From a virus, in the IMG/VR virus record IMGVR_UViG_3300012683_000012, positions 1 to 44,751 of that record: 44,751 bases of DNA, one strand, 5' to 3'. Of the stretch, positions 29,527 to 37,000 are shown in pieces. Within the stretch, counting starts at the first letter, position 1. Each line of letters begins with the position of its first letter. The notes beneath the pieces are model-generated. The model was not told the DNA's origin. It worked only from the letters and a program-made list of their open reading frames with translations, and searched no databases. A program made the translations under genes and the position numbers.

Positions 29527-31486
29527 GGACCTCCGCGCATTCCATTGTTCGGACTGCGTCCTCGCAGTTATGGACTACGACACCATTGGCTATGAAAGTT
29601 CCAGCAGTAGTAGTTATATCATAGACTGTGTCTATCCCTTCCGGTGCGATCTTTGTTACCTTTGTTCTTTCAAGCTGAGCGAACCCACTCCAGCCGTGCT
29701 GGATTGCTCCTTTTATGAAGTTGAGCATTAAGCGCTTTGTAGGAAACATTCCTAAAACGCGTAGATATTCACGGAGTCCCCCCTTGAAATCTACATATTC
29801 GGCGTTGGCTTTAGAAGCTTGATTTACCTTGAAACCATATTTTAGCAGGATTCGTTTTCCTTCTTCGAGGACGGCGCCTTCCTTTTGGGAGAAGGAGATT
29901 CGCGCGAAGTGATGATCTCCTTTGTAAGAAGCTCCGATTGTTCCTTCTCCGTCTAGAAGTCCAGCCATCCAACCACCTTCGAAGTGATTAACTACTTCCC
30001 AAGGCCTCCCTACAGAGAGAACTAGGTCGCCTACTTGAAGTTGCTGAAGTTGTTTCCAACCAGAGCCTTTCCACTTTCCACCAATAATGGTCTGGACAAA
30101 GACTTTATGGTCGGGCGTCCCTCGAAGGAACTCACCATTTTCTAAAGAGACACGGATAACTGTAGCCTGTCTGAAGACTTTGTTTGTAACGATCGCAGCC
30201 CGAAGCTTCCTTGAATATCGTGTCCCGGTTTGTTCCTCATCAAAGGCGAGAACTGGCTCTCCAACTGCTAGTTGATCCAGCCTTGTCCATTGGGAGAGAC
30301 CGTTTAACACTAGTGTTTCCCCTGTAAGGCAGTTATAGCGCCAGAACTGTTCTTCGCCAATGGCGGGGTCCCACTCCTTGGAATCGTCCTTCCAGTAGAT
30401 ATAGTGCTCGTTGTAGAGGCTGGCTTGGAAGTCGAGCGATTTCTTGAACCCGCCCTGATGCTTCTTGGTGCCCTTCTTGTGTTTGGCGAGGGAGGTATCG
30501 TCGGGACCCGCGGCAGCGGCGAAGGCGGTGTGGTGGGCGATCATCGTGTCGAACGTCACCCTCGGGACGAAGTGCCAGTGCCTCCAGGTGTACTGGCAGT
30601 CGTAGAGGAGGTTCTGGCCAAGCACTCGGGCGTTAGAATGGGAAAGAACTTTGTGCAACATGGACAAGACCATCGCTTCCTTTTCTGGAGGCCAATAACC
30701 TTCGGGTTGCCCGACTGCCATAAAGGGGATGCAGATTGCATTCTCCTTATCCCACGCAATGCCAGCACAAGCGATTTGACCAGCTCTTGTTTCGAGGTCG
30801 AATGAGAGGAGGGTTGGGCCTTGCGAGCACCGCGCATAAAGAGCTCCTAGCGTTCCTAGTGCTTGGATGATGGAGGGTCGAATAATGAATGTCCAGTCAG
30901 GAAGTCTGTATATCGAAGATGTAGACTCGCGCTTAGCTCTGCGGAGGTCATTGAGCGCGACTGCCCGCCAGTCCCACTGTCTAAGGATAGCTGCCGGATG
31001 ATACGTCGGAATGACTTTAACAGGCGGATTCGGGACCGCGTCCGTAAGGTCCGCTGCATTCTGGACAAGCTGTGAGCCCCGCCACTTCGTAATACCCCAA
31101 CGGCCCGTAAGCGCCCAGAGCGGCGTGTTCCCCAACGCAAGGATAAGGGTAGGTTTGACAAGAGCGATCTCCTTTAAGAGGGAATGATAGCCCGCGAGGA
31201 GGATGGGTTTGACCATCCGGTCGCGCAGGCGAACACAATCAGGCGTTATCTCTTTCTTCGTTAGCGGTATCCACGCTCGGATGTCGTTGCCCGCGGGCTG
31301 CGCGTTGACGACATTGGAGACATAGCACTCCGACCTCATGATCCCGACCTCATGGAGCATCCTGTCGAGCTCCATCCCGCTCATCCCAACGAAGGGCTTG
31401 CCCGCCCGCGCTTCGTCCGCGCCCCAAGCCTCTCCCACGATAAAGATTCTGGCGTTCGGGTTGCCGCCCCCGATAGGGAGAGTCAT
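29510..31486 (-). CDS. Uracil-DNA glycosylase / 3'-5' exonuclease with an intein
   Basis: The precursor is 658 residues. Residues 1-185 form a family 4 or SPO1-type uracil-DNA glycosylase domain: GEAWGADEARAGKPFVGMSG (motif A) and PTYHPAAILR (motif B). Residues 220-385 plus 641-658 form a DnaQ-like proofreading exonuclease: SFDLET (Asp 230, Glu 232), NLLYDCQYT (Asp 296), and ExoIII Y-N-C-E-D (Tyr 384, Asp 643). An intein (386-640) interrupts ExoIII. After splicing the product would be 403 residues. The stop lies inside the polymerase gene. This is the N-terminal half of a polymerase that is one chain in phages such as SPO1. Confidence 0.9.
   Translation of the reverse strand: MTLPIGGGNPNARIFIVGEAWGADEARAGKPFVGMSGMELDRMLHEVGIMRSECYVSNVVNAQPAGNDIRAWIPLTKKEITPDCVRLRDRMVKPILLAGYHSLLKEIALVKPTLILALGNTPLWALTGRWGITKWRGSQLVQNAADLTDAVPNPPVKVIPTYHPAAILRQWDWRAVALNDLRRAKRESTSSIYRLPDWTFIIRPSIIQALGTLGALYARCSQGPTLLSFDLETRAGQIACAGIAWDKENAICIPFMAVGQPEGYWPPEKEAMVLSMLHKVLSHSNARVLGQNLLYDCQYTWRHWHFVPRVTFDTMIAHHTAFAAAAGPDDTSLAKHKKGTKKHQGGFKKSLDFQASLYNEHYIYWKDDSKEWDPAIGEEQFWRYNCLTGETLVLNGLSQWTRLDQLAVGEPVLAFDEEQTGTRYSRKLRAAIVTNKVFRQATVIRVSLENGEFLRGTPDHKVFVQTIIGGKWKGSGWKQLQQLQVGDLVLSVGRPWEVVNHFEGGWMAGLLDGEGTIGASYKGDHHFARISFSQKEGAVLEEGKRILLKYGFKVNQASKANAEYVDFKGGLREYLRVLGMFPTKRLMLNFIKGAIQHGWSGFAQLERTKVTKIAPEGIDTVYDITTTAGTFIANGVVVHNCEDAVRTMECAEVLGVRP
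29567..30331 (-). mobile_element. Intein with LAGLIDADG homing endonuclease
   Basis: This 255-residue in-frame insertion runs from Cys 386 to Asn 640 of the host protein. Splicing motifs: N-terminal CLTGETLVLNG (Cys1), block B GTPDHKVFV (Thr and His), block F VYDITTTAGTFIANG, and C-terminal VVVHN followed by Cys of the C-extein. A LAGLIDADG-type motif, GWMAGLLDGEGTIG, lies at residues 505-518; a second copy is not evident. Its DNA is richer in A and T than the flanks, as expected for recent arrival. Confidence 0.93.
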
Positions 31487-31659
31487 CTAGGCTTGCGCCA
31501 AGGGAGCTGGACGACGAACCGAGCGCCCCAGCGGCCCCAACTCACGGCGAAGGTATGCCAATGCGGATACTTGAGGTCAAGATACAGGAACGCAGGGCGC
31601 CAGCTCCACAGCCCGTCGCTCCAAGCCTTCTCAATGTTGATGGTGATGGGAAGGGTCAT
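31483..31659 (-). CDS. Small aromatic protein, 58 residues
   Basis: This small protein (MTLPITINIEKAWSDGLWSW) starts at ATG 31659, overlapping the previous stop as ATGA, and overlaps the glycosylase-exonuclease gene by 4 bases. It has eight Trp (including WSDGLWSW, HTFAVSWGRWGARF) and a basic end LPWRKPR. It reads as a small beta sheet. Related short proteins follow polymerase genes in some phages; I cannot name a function. Confidence 0.6.
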   Translation of the reverse strand: MTLPITINIEKAWSDGLWSWRPAFLYLDLKYPHWHTFAVSWGRWGARFVVQLPWRKPR

Positions 31660-31889
31660 TGCTTCACAATGACCTTGCCCGGCGCCCACTCCCCACACCA
31701 AAAGGTCACCGTGATCGCAGGGAAGAATGCCATCGTTGCCACCCCTCCGCGAGGGTTGCTTATGGCGATGCCAGTGGGAGGGAAGCGGCGGCAGACAGTC
31801 TGCCGATTGAGCTCACGGTCGGGCTCAGTCTGGAAGAAGAAGTTACAATTCTCACAGCGCTCTCCTTCAGGGTTAGGAGTGACGCTCAC
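31656..31889 (-). CDS. Small Cys-rich protein, putative zinc binding
   Basis: This 77-residue protein starts at GTG 31889, preceded by AGGAGG; two ATGs six codons upstream lack a site. It has ERCENCNFFFQTEP, QTVCRRFPPTG and FWCGEWAPGK, giving four Cys spaced as a small zinc fold. It shares the opening CENC and layout with the protein at 26501-26758, so both may belong to one family. Coupled by ATGA to the next gene. Confidence 0.65.
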   Translation of the reverse strand: MSVTPNPEGERCENCNFFFQTEPDRELNRQTVCRRFPPTGIAISNPRGGVATMAFFPAITVTFWCGEWAPGKVIVKQ

Positions 31890-32001
31890 AGATCCTCCTC
31901 GCATCACTCACAGCCATCTGGAAGTCGAGCTCCCGCTCGGCAGGGGAGCGCCGGTCCTGGCGCCCGAGGGCTAGATGAGATGCTTCTGCTTGGCGATCCA
32001 A
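31873..32001 (-). CDS. Possible small protein, start uncertain
   Basis: A short frame ends at 31873 and reads RQDRRSPAERELDFQMAVSD followed by ARRICERHS. The composition is like a real small basic protein, and it fills the gap between 31971 and 31889. The only start that gives a useful length is TTG 32001, inside the upstream gene and with a poor ribosome-binding site. It could be a chance frame. Confidence 0.3.
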   Translation of the reverse strand: MDRQAEASHLALGRQDRRSPAERELDFQMAVSDARRICERHS

Positions 32002-32165
32002 GCGGTCATCACGATCCTGCCCTCCCCGCTTGGGGGCTTGTGCATCTCGCGGACTTGGCTTAAGGGTATCCACATTTCCTCCTGTTGGATTTCGATGAGA
32101 ACGGCCTTCTCGGACTCCCTCAAGAAGGTGCAGACAGCTTGGTATGTTGGTTCGTCGTGGGTCAT
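31971..32165 (-). CDS. Small protein, unknown function
   Basis: This 64-residue protein starts at an ATGA overlap with the ParB-methyltransferase stop. Its sequence (MTHDEPTYQAVCTFLRESEK, AVLIEIQQEEMWIPLSQVRE, then MHKPPSGEGR) looks like a small beta barrel or OB-like fold. Such proteins recur in phage replication modules. No motif is recognised. Confidence 0.65.
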   Translation of the reverse strand: MTHDEPTYQAVCTFLRESEKAVLIEIQQEEMWIPLSQVREMHKPPSGEGRIVMTAWIAKQKHLI

Positions 32166-33511
32166 TTCAGCGCTTGGAGCCGGGCCGCTGCGATACCGGC
32201 GTAGATAGGGTCGAGCTCGATGCCGGTGGCGCGACAGAGGGCGTTATGCGCTGCAACAAAGATCGTCCCTGTTCCCGCAAAAGGATCGAGTACGCTGTCA
32301 CCTGGCCGGACGGACCTCTTAAGTAGATTCTCAAATAGTGCGACGGGCTTCTGGGCGCCATGAGATAAATTAACATCTCCTCTCGTTTCGATAACGTCAG
32401 AATAAATCCTCGTAACTTTACGCCAGCCTTTGATTGCATATAGAACGAGCTCCCATTTCCGTTGGGGACCATGCTCGGGTAGCGGGACCCGCGAGCCATC
32501 GAGCTTATAGTTGATAAGCGGCGTCCTGTGCACATACCACCCGAAGGACTCCATGAGGTTGCTCAGGAAGTGAAACTTGTCGATGTCGCAACAGACGTAG
32601 GCGTGGGCTTGATCCTTAGCGACGCGCCAGCTCTGGCGGACGAACTCGCACATCAACGTTTCCCAAGCCTCCCCGCCCACATCATCATACCCATGCGTCT
32701 GCGAGACCAACCTCCCGCCCGCATCACCGAAATCCTGAGCGTCGATCCCGTAGGGCGGGTCGGTGAGAATGACATCGAACTGTGCCCCCGCCATCCCCGC
32801 CATGAGGGCGATGCAATCACCCTGAAGGAGGGTATGGTCCCGAGCCGAAAACGATGCCCCCACGACCCTCGCCATTTCAGCATGTCGCGCAGCATCCGCC
32901 TTCCGTCGGAGAATGCCAATGGCCTCGTCCACATGCTTTGCCTTCGCAACATCAGGGTCACTGAGGTGCGGCGCCACAAGGAGTCGGATGGCATACTGAG
33001 CGTCTCCGGAGGAGTCCTTCATGCCCGCCCGCTTGGGGGCGAGGTAGTCGTCTGCGAGGTCGGAGATCGCGGGCGCAGGTCGCCCCTCCGCTTTGGCGAG
33101 GTCATTCTCGACTTGGGTTATCTCTGCGATGGCTGCGGTCTCCTCCTGCCAAGAGAGGTTATCTCGGCGGAGATTCTCTTCGAGCTCGGCCCTTCGGGCG
33201 GGGAGAGGCTTGAGCTCCGTGTCGAGGGTGGCGGGGATTTGGCCTGGGTCGAGCGCCCGCCCCTCGTATCGCACAGCCTCTCCAAACTCATTCATGTCGC
33301 GCACGGCCCGGAGCCTGCGCTCCCCCGAAACGAGCACCCACCCTTGGGAGCTTAGCGGGGCCTCCTCCGCTGTCGGGAGCCGTACAACAATGGGATTTTG
33401 CAAGCCGACCTTTCCGATGGAGGACTGCAAGCCCTGCAACCTTTCTGGATCGAACTCTCTGCGCTGCCGGTTTGGCAGGATTATGATTCTTGCGATGTCG
33501 ATAATTTGCAT
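32162..33511 (-). CDS. ParB-like domain fused to a DNA methyltransferase
   Basis: This is a 449-residue fusion. Residues 1-130 form a ParB/Srx-like domain, with VSGERRLRAV at 61-70. Residues 225-449 form a Rossmann methyltransferase with motif IV DPPYG (251-255) before the SAM-binding motif DPFAGTGT (409-416), the beta-class order; HGAQKPV (384-390) fits the conserved 'QKP' region. DPPY supports N6-adenine or N4-cytosine methylation. It is first after a likely terminator (33524-33541), so it may have its own promoter. No cognate restriction enzyme is seen; protecting phage DNA is a reasonable role. Confidence 0.85.
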   Translation of the reverse strand: MQIIDIARIIILPNRQRREFDPERLQGLQSSIGKVGLQNPIVVRLPTAEEAPLSSQGWVLVSGERRLRAVRDMNEFGEAVRYEGRALDPGQIPATLDTELKPLPARRAELEENLRRDNLSWQEETAAIAEITQVENDLAKAEGRPAPAISDLADDYLAPKRAGMKDSSGDAQYAIRLLVAPHLSDPDVAKAKHVDEAIGILRRKADAARHAEMARVVGASFSARDHTLLQGDCIALMAGMAGAQFDVILTDPPYGIDAQDFGDAGGRLVSQTHGYDDVGGEAWETLMCEFVRQSWRVAKDQAHAYVCCDIDKFHFLSNLMESFGWYVHRTPLINYKLDGSRVPLPEHGPQRKWELVLYAIKGWRKVTRIYSDVIETRGDVNLSHGAQKPVALFENLLKRSVRPGDSVLDPFAGTGTIFVAAHNALCRATGIELDPIYAGIAAARLQALK

Positions 33512-33523
33512 AGTTCTCGATCT

Positions 33524-33541
33524 AAAAAGGCCCCCACGGCC
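33524..33541 (-). terminator. Possible intrinsic terminator before the methyltransferase
   Basis: On the leftward strand GGCC-GTGGG-GGCC (33541-33529) is followed by TTTTT (33528-33524) and A. The stem is short (4 bp), but the U run is good. It lies downstream of the SSB-like gene at 33615 and 13 bases before the methyltransferase ATG, so it would separate two leftward transcription units. Confidence 0.45.
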
Positions 33542-33614
33542 CGAAGGGGAGGGAGGACGAACCGTGGGAGCGAAGCCGTCTGCGGAGGGAAGAGGAAAGA
33601 AGAACCTCCGTGGC

Positions 33615-34109
33615 TCAGACGGGTGCAGCGACTTGCGTCACGTCGGCTTGGAGCTCGCCCGTCTTCTTGTTTGGGCTGTGGCCGACGCGATATTTTACCC
33701 TCATGCCCGCGAGGGAGGTCTTGCTCCAGGGCTTGATCTGCTTGCCCGTTTTGTCCTGGTGGCCCGTCGCGGTGAGGAGGTAGCCCAGCCCGCGATTCTT
33801 GCCGGGCGCGAGGTCGAGCCCCTTGCCGTCGGGTGCCATGTCGAGGAAGATGCTCAGGCGACAGCGGGCGGGAGCGACAGCCCCGTCACTGAGGGCGGAG
33901 GGATTGTCGGTGTACATCCCGACTTCCATCACGGTGTAGGTGACGGGCTGGCCCGTTTCCTTGTCTTGGGAGTCGAAGGACCGGATCACAATGTCCTTGT
34001 CCCCCGAGCCAATGTAGCCGTCCCAGTCGCCCGCTTTGTGCAACGGAAAGCGAGTATCGAACGAGGCTTGTTGGGGACTGTTGAGAAATTCTTGTGGGTC
34101 GAAATTCAT
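33615..34109 (-). CDS. Putative single-stranded DNA-binding protein
   Basis: This 164-residue protein has GGAG 7 bases before its ATG. It shows beta strands typical of an OB-fold (DKDIVIRSFDSQ, PVTYTVMEVGMYTDNP, CRLSIFLDMAPDGKG) and a C-terminal SPNKKTGELQADVTQVAAPV. It lies between the Sak4-like recombinase and the methyltransferase, the usual place of phage SSB-type proteins. There is no acidic C-terminal tip, so it may act differently from bacterial SSB. The assignment is from context and fold character. Confidence 0.55.
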   Translation of the reverse strand: MNFDPQEFLNSPQQASFDTRFPLHKAGDWDGYIGSGDKDIVIRSFDSQDKETGQPVTYTVMEVGMYTDNPSALSDGAVAPARCRLSIFLDMAPDGKGLDLAPGKNRGLGYLLTATGHQDKTGKQIKPWSKTSLAGMRVKYRVGHSPNKKTGELQADVTQVAAPV

Positions 34110-34164
34110 AAAGCTCCTGTGTGGTTAAGGTTAGGTTTGCCGGGTTGCGGACTCGGTCGCCGTG

Positions 34165-34995
34165 TTACTCGATTATCCCGCCCCTCGACTTCCAACGCTC
34201 GACGATCGGGCCGAAGCTTGGCGGCATCCCATCTTCGATCGGGAGGTTGCGGGTCTTGAGAACGACCCCGCTCGCCGCCGTGGACCAAGTAAACTTCTTC
34301 CCCTCCCTGTTCGCTAGGATAACATCGGAGAAGATCTGGGGGAGCTTCGGGGAGAGGGCCTTGCCCAAGCTCTGGAGCATGATCTTAGTCCCGCCGCCGA
34401 CTTCATCGAGGATGCGGTCGAGGTGGGCGATGACCACGACCCAGCATCGGGTTACTGTGACAAGCTGCCGGAGGAGGTTCTCGATATTGTTCTGCGTGAT
34501 CATATATTCGGGCTGGGACATAACGGGTTTCCCGCCGACCGTGAGCTCGATACCCGCCCGGACGAGCTCGGAGAGGTGGTCTATGACGATGGCTCGGCCC
34601 GTCCCCCATGTGTCCACCGCTCCAAGCTCCTCTCCCGTCCGGTCATCCTTGAACTTCGACAGCGCGGATAGGATATCGACGAAGCGGGTGTACTTCCCCC
34701 TGTTCGGATCGGGGAGCTGGCTCAGCGAGGCATAGGTCAGGGTGTTGATCCGTTGGGCGTCCTCCGTGAGCTTGGCCCAGTCGCCCGCGGGCCTCGGGAT
34801 ATAGCGCCAGCCCAGCCTAGCGGCTGGCACGTCCCCCAAGACCTCGTAGCCAGGCTCCAGCGCGATGACATATGGCTTGATCCCCGCATCGCACAGCGTT
34901 CGGATGGCGTGGGTCTTGCCGTTACCGCCCTCACCCATTAGGAGGATCTTTGGCCCGACTAGCGGGCTCTTCGCGGGCGCGAGGACGGCGCTCAC
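34165..34995 (-). CDS. Sak4-like RecA-fold ATPase
   Basis: This 276-residue protein starts at GTG 34995 (GTGA overlap). Walker A is GEGGNGKTH (21-29). Walker B-like strands are RAIVIDHLSEL and WVVVIAHLDRI. The remaining order fits the RecA-core ATPases called Sak4, which promote single-strand annealing with phage SSBs. The neighbouring SSB-like gene and the Cas4-like nuclease gene suit a recombination module. An alternative is a general P-loop ATPase. Confidence 0.7.
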   Translation of the reverse strand: MSAVLAPAKSPLVGPKILLMGEGGNGKTHAIRTLCDAGIKPYVIALEPGYEVLGDVPAARLGWRYIPRPAGDWAKLTEDAQRINTLTYASLSQLPDPNRGKYTRFVDILSALSKFKDDRTGEELGAVDTWGTGRAIVIDHLSELVRAGIELTVGGKPVMSQPEYMITQNNIENLLRQLVTVTRCWVVVIAHLDRILDEVGGGTKIMLQSLGKALSPKLPQIFSDVILANREGKKFTWSTAASGVVLKTRNLPIEDGMPPSFGPIVERWKSRGGIIE

Positions 34996-35135
34996 AGCGA
35001 GCCGATCCGATCGAGCTGCTCTTGGATTTTCGCCAGTTCGGCCTGGATTCGCTTCATTGCCTCGATGACTTCTTGGCGGGTGTCGTCGAGCTGTTCGAGA
35101 ATGCTAGGCTGCTTGCTTGAGCGTGTCGCGCTCAT
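34992..35135 (-). CDS. Small coiled-coil protein, 47 residues
   Basis: The sequence begins MSATRSSKQPSILEQLDDTR and continues with QEVIEAMKRIQAELAKIQEQ, a clear amphipathic coiled coil. ATG at 35135 has GAGGAG 7 bases upstream, and its stop overlaps the Sak4-like GTG start. Size and coupling suggest a partner or regulator of the ATPase; this is inference. Confidence 0.65.
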   Translation of the reverse strand: MSATRSSKQPSILEQLDDTRQEVIEAMKRIQAELAKIQEQLDRIGSL

Positions 35136-35460
35136 GGGAGGTCTCCTCAAGGTAATGTTTCAAGTGAATCTCGTACTCGCGCTGTACCAGCACCGCTGGC
35201 ATTCTTTCCATTTCGTCGTGGAACCAGAGGATTAGCGATCCTGGAACCTCGCCCCGAGAGGGAGGGCAGCCCGCACAGGCTCCATAGAATCGCATAACCG
35301 CCCTGTTTGGAAAATACTTCGCCGCCCAGACCGCCTCGCAGGCTTCACAGAAATAGGCGAAGCCATCACCGGATTCCGCGGTCTTGACCCGCGCATAGCG
35401 CGTCCCTTCGATCCACCACTCCAAGTCGAACGCCGAGTTCGAGAGGTCGATGTGGTTCAT
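35104..35460 (-). CDS. Small protein with a putative zinc ribbon
   Basis: This 118-residue protein starts at ATG 35460, overlapping the previous stop as ATGA. Four Cys occur in two pairs, YFCEACEAVW and GACAGCPPSRG, as in a zinc ribbon. Flanks are acidic (HIDLSNSAFDLEWWIEGTRY) and hydrophobic (GSLILWFHDEMERMPAVLVQ). It overlaps the coiled-coil gene by 32 bases. Function unknown. Confidence 0.6.
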   Translation of the reverse strand: MNHIDLSNSAFDLEWWIEGTRYARVKTAESGDGFAYFCEACEAVWAAKYFPNRAVMRFYGACAGCPPSRGEVPGSLILWFHDEMERMPAVLVQREYEIHLKHYLEETSHERDTLKQAA

Positions 35461-35801
35461 GCCTTTGAGGGCGTTGGGTCGAGGATTTCGTAAGCCCGCC
35501 CCACCACAATAGCCCCGAACGCCAGCCCAATGAGCCTCTTGAGCTTGACAATCTCGTCCGCCGTGAGGTCGGGCTCGGGCTCTGACATGACCTTGAGGGC
35601 GAGCTGGTAGCGCTTGAAGCGCTCCTCTCCGTCGGGCGCGTCGCCCGTGAGGTTGAGGGCCTGGAGGGCTTCGGTGCAGGCCTTCCGCAATGTGAAGTCG
35701 CGTTCGGGCCGCAGGACCTTGCCGTTGGTGTCTCGGATGGCGGCGTCGCGCAAAGGGATGCCCTCTATGTCGTGGAGGATGGTGGTGATGGGGACTTTCA
35801 T
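35457..35801 (-). CDS. Conserved early-region protein, unknown function
   Basis: This 114-residue protein starts at ATG 35801 with GGGAGAACA upstream (MKVPITTILHDIEGIPLRDA). The middle, ERDFTLRKACTEALQALNLT, then EERFKRYQLALKVMSEPEPD, is strongly helical. I have the impression of similar proteins in early regions of other phages, often beside recombination genes, but cannot name a function. The next gene overlaps by 4 bases. Confidence 0.7.
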   Translation of the reverse strand: MKVPITTILHDIEGIPLRDAAIRDTNGKVLRPERDFTLRKACTEALQALNLTGDAPDGEERFKRYQLALKVMSEPEPDLTADEIVKLKRLIGLAFGAIVVGRAYEILDPTPSKA

Positions 35802-35875
35802 TGTTTGTTCTCCCAAGATTTGCGAGCGCAGCAGGCTTCGAAGAAGTCTGGGCCGATGCCATGCGTTCTGTTCAC
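35798..35875 (-). CDS. Tiny protein, 25 residues
   Basis: The product begins MNRTHGIGPDFFEACCARKS and ends WENKQ. The start is GTG 35875, overlapping the Cas4-like stop as GTGA, with GGAG 8 bases upstream. The stop overlaps the next gene as ATGA. The exact fit between two couplings and the Phe/Cys-rich centre support a real gene, though it might only be a coupling peptide. Confidence 0.5.
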   Translation of the reverse strand: MNRTHGIGPDFFEACCARKSWENKQ

Positions 35876-36771
35876 AGAGGTGTCTCCGTCCTCGTTAGCG
35901 GGTCCCATTTGCGTCTTTCAAAGCCCATCTCTAGCCAAGGCTTTGGATCTTCTGCCATGCAGACTTGTCGAAATTGACAACCGCCATAAGCGGTACATGC
36001 GTCGTCTAGATTGAAGTCCCATCGGCCTGTTTTCCATTGGAGAATCAACCTCTCCAAGTCTCGAACGGTCTGTTGTAGCCACCTCTCTATCATCCAAGCC
36101 GGTCGATATGTTGTGTGTTGCAAGGTATCGTAACGGGTTTTCAGGATCGACACCCCCCTCACAAGGACGCCTGTAACCTTGATCCCCTGCATCCCCGCGC
36201 CCCAACAGTACGCGGTGAACTGGCTTCGGAGGTCCCACTGGGTGGACCAGTAGGAGCCGAGGCTGGTCGATGTCTTATCGTCGTGGACCCAGACGCCATC
36301 GGCGAAGGAGACGACTTGGTCCGCCCGCCAGGAGTAGACCAATGGCTCCCCGCTCGTGGGGTGCATGATTGGGAGGGGCTCCGCGCCACTGAATTCGATC
36401 GCGCGCTTGCCCGAGGGCATGAGGATCGGCTCCGTCCCGTCCGCCCCGAGAGGGTAGCGGTCGAAATGGAACTCGAGAGCCCCAAGCATGCGGTCGAGGG
36501 TCTTGGCGGAGCCTTCGGGCGCGACGTAGTCTCCATACTCCTCCATCAGCGCGGCGGAGCCGTGGGCGATGGAGTCTGGGGCGCTGAACCCACCCTCATA
36601 GAAGGAACGGCGGGCACGCTCCAAGCCGCTAGCGTAGGCTCGGCCCGCGTGGAGGTGGACGGAGATGCCGGTCGGTTTGTAATGTTCAAACGAAGAGAGG
36701 TTAGCCTTCTGACCACAGGCCCGGGCGGCAGCGAGGAGAGTGGAATCCACAACCTTGGGAAAGTCGGTCAT
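35872..36771 (-). CDS. Cas4/RecB-type nuclease with Fe-S cluster motif
   Basis: This 299-residue protein starts at ATG 36771 with GAAGGAAATAGA upstream. It has an N-terminal Cys (residue 19, AARACGQK), a PD-(D/E)xK core (VYSWRADQVV followed by HDDKTSTS) and three C-terminal Cys in CTAYGGCQFRQVC. Four Cys in this arrangement hold a 4Fe-4S cluster in Cas4 and AddB-like exonucleases. It likely resects DNA ends to give single strands for the Sak4-like annealase. It is coupled to a small membrane gene upstream. Confidence 0.75.
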   Translation of the reverse strand: MTDFPKVVDSTLLAAARACGQKANLSSFEHYKPTGISVHLHAGRAYASGLERARRSFYEGGFSAPDSIAHGSAALMEEYGDYVAPEGSAKTLDRMLGALEFHFDRYPLGADGTEPILMPSGKRAIEFSGAEPLPIMHPTSGEPLVYSWRADQVVSFADGVWVHDDKTSTSLGSYWSTQWDLRSQFTAYCWGAGMQGIKVTGVLVRGVSILKTRYDTLQHTTYRPAWMIERWLQQTVRDLERLILQWKTGRWDFNLDDACTAYGGCQFRQVCMAEDPKPWLEMGFERRKWDPLTRTETPL

Positions 36772-36938
36772 TCTATTTCCTTCAGGTCGAGGATAGCCGC
36801 GGGCCAGATTAGCCAGCAGAGCATAATCGCTATAAACCATTCCTCTGCAGTTCGTTCGTGATGCTTAGGTGGGTGCTTGTGGAGTGCGCACACTACCAGC
36901 GCTAGGGTTACAATATAGTAGAGGAGTAGCCAGATCAT
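36768..36938 (-). CDS. Small membrane protein, 56 residues
   Basis: The start is ATG 36938 (ATGA overlap with the tiny gene before it). It begins MIWLLLYYIVTLALVVCAL, one membrane span, then HKHPPKHHERTAEEW and a second hydrophobic run (FIAIMLCWLIWPAAILDL), so two spans with a short His/Pro loop. The stop overlaps the nuclease start. It is third of three consecutive small membrane genes. Confidence 0.6.
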   Translation of the reverse strand: MIWLLLYYIVTLALVVCALHKHPPKHHERTAEEWFIAIMLCWLIWPAAILDLKEIE

Positions 36939-37000
36939 GACACCGCCAGCCACAGAACGAGGAGCACTGCGAGGGAGAGCATGAGGAAGGGGTCACTCAT
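36935..37000 (-). CDS. Tiny membrane peptide, 21 residues
   Basis: After MSDP the sequence is one hydrophobic run (FLMLSLAVLLVLWLAVS) that would span a membrane. ATG 37000 lies inside the end of the preceding tiny gene, and the stop overlaps the next gene as ATGA. Size is at the lower limit for a gene, but the conserved coupling and hydrophobicity in this three-gene set support it. Confidence 0.5.
   Translation of the reverse strand: MSDPFLMLSLAVLLVLWLAVS

Noticed and set aside
29505-29530. Canonical X-XXY-YYZ slippery site at the exonuclease/polymerase overlap
   Set aside because: No heptamer of that form is present; any frameshift would need another mechanism, so I report only the overlap.
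33093-34259. 388-codon rightward frame across the methyltransferase and SSB-like genes
   Set aside because: It crosses a gene boundary on the opposite strand and has shadow-type composition.
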